Shown in pieces: positions 35,857 through 35,864 of a DNA stretch of 35,864 nucleotides. This DNA is from Candidatus Binataceae bacterium. GTDB taxonomy: Bacteria; Desulfobacterota; Binatia; Binatales; Binataceae. Under the pieces are notes generated by a model that was given only the letters and a program-made list of their open reading frames with translations, had not been told where the DNA came from and searched no databases. The stretch lies in the NCBI GenBank assembly GCA_030038355.1, contig JASHPB010000100.1, positions 1 through 35,864 of the forward strand. The letters are read 5' to 3'. Every line of letters starts with the position of its first letter. The stretch's first letter is position 1. Position numbers and translations under genes: made by a program.

Positions 35857-35864
35857 GTCCAATG

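Overview
The window is GC-rich, densely coded bacterial chromosome with short intergenic gaps and a mixture of ATG, GTG and TTG starts. The gene content suggests a free-living heterotroph: several acyl-CoA dehydrogenases, a B12-dependent acyl-CoA mutase, short-chain dehydrogenases, a UbiB-type kinase, an outer-membrane barrel protein and a Thr-biosynthesis run of the alaC-hom-thrC-COG3635 type. This would fit a deltaproteobacterium-like soil lineage such as Desulfobacterota/Binatota. That placement is an inference from gene style and no marker gene fixes it.

Layout. (1) 1-2995: a partial flavin disulfide reductase runs off the left edge, followed by a 0.6-kb gene-free stretch, then a PAP2 membrane phosphatase divergent from a TetR regulator with a palindrome between them. 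(2) 2996-3640: gene debris, comprising a DUF1214-like tail, an O-methyltransferase tail fused to a sigma-factor region-4 fragment, and a 27-nt piece of the tRNA-Arg 3' end. (3) 3641-9390: a block that looks like an island. It holds a LysR regulator divergent from a six-gene run (HNL-like cupin, frameshifted DUF2255, secreted esterase, aldo-keto reductase, nitroreductase-like protein, zinc alcohol dehydrogenase). The block is bounded by an intact tRNA-Arg(CCG) and a direct ~60-bp copy of that tRNA's 3' end plus downstream flank. No integrase is seen. (4) 9487-11157: a methyltransferase and a badly decayed alpha/beta hydrolase. (5) 11158-14759: a minus-strand run of UbiB kinase, acyl-CoA dehydrogenase and inositol monophosphatase. 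(6) 14837-16613: a methyltransferase, an Erm-like rRNA methyltransferase with a short C terminus, a decayed copy of the methyltransferase tail and a strong terminator. (7) 16614-23872: an MFS transporter, then alaC-like aminotransferase, homoserine dehydrogenase, threonine synthase, a COG3635 protein (proposed homoserine-kinase analogue) and class II fructose bisphosphatase. (8) 24098-29987: a small lipoprotein candidate, then enoyl-CoA hydratase, acyl-CoA dehydrogenase, a two-subunit acyl-CoA mutase and a second acyl-CoA dehydrogenase. (9) 30000-34398: a minus-strand run of PRPP synthase, VOC protein, acyl-CoA dehydrogenase, carboxymuconolactone-decarboxylase-like protein and SDR. (10) 34603-35856: an outer-membrane barrel protein and a small membrane protein.

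How the genes work together. The 24.7-30.0 kb block reads as a short/branched acyl-CoA pathway. The mutase carries the Phe/Gln pair typical of isobutyryl-CoA mutase instead of the Tyr/Arg pair of methylmalonyl-CoA mutase, so it probably links n-butyryl-CoA and isobutyryl-CoA. The two flanking dehydrogenases and the crotonase would handle the two branches. The 18-22.9 kb operon has hom and thrC but no thrB, with a COG3635 protein in the place where a homoserine kinase would be expected. The LysR block looks like a transferable carbonyl/cyanohydrin-handling cassette. I found no CRISPR array, no transposase, no toxin-antitoxin pair and no clear new defence system. The observations most worth a second look are the tRNA-bounded block, the mutase substrate signature, the Erm-like gene flanked by a methyltransferase-tail duplication, and several gene remnants.
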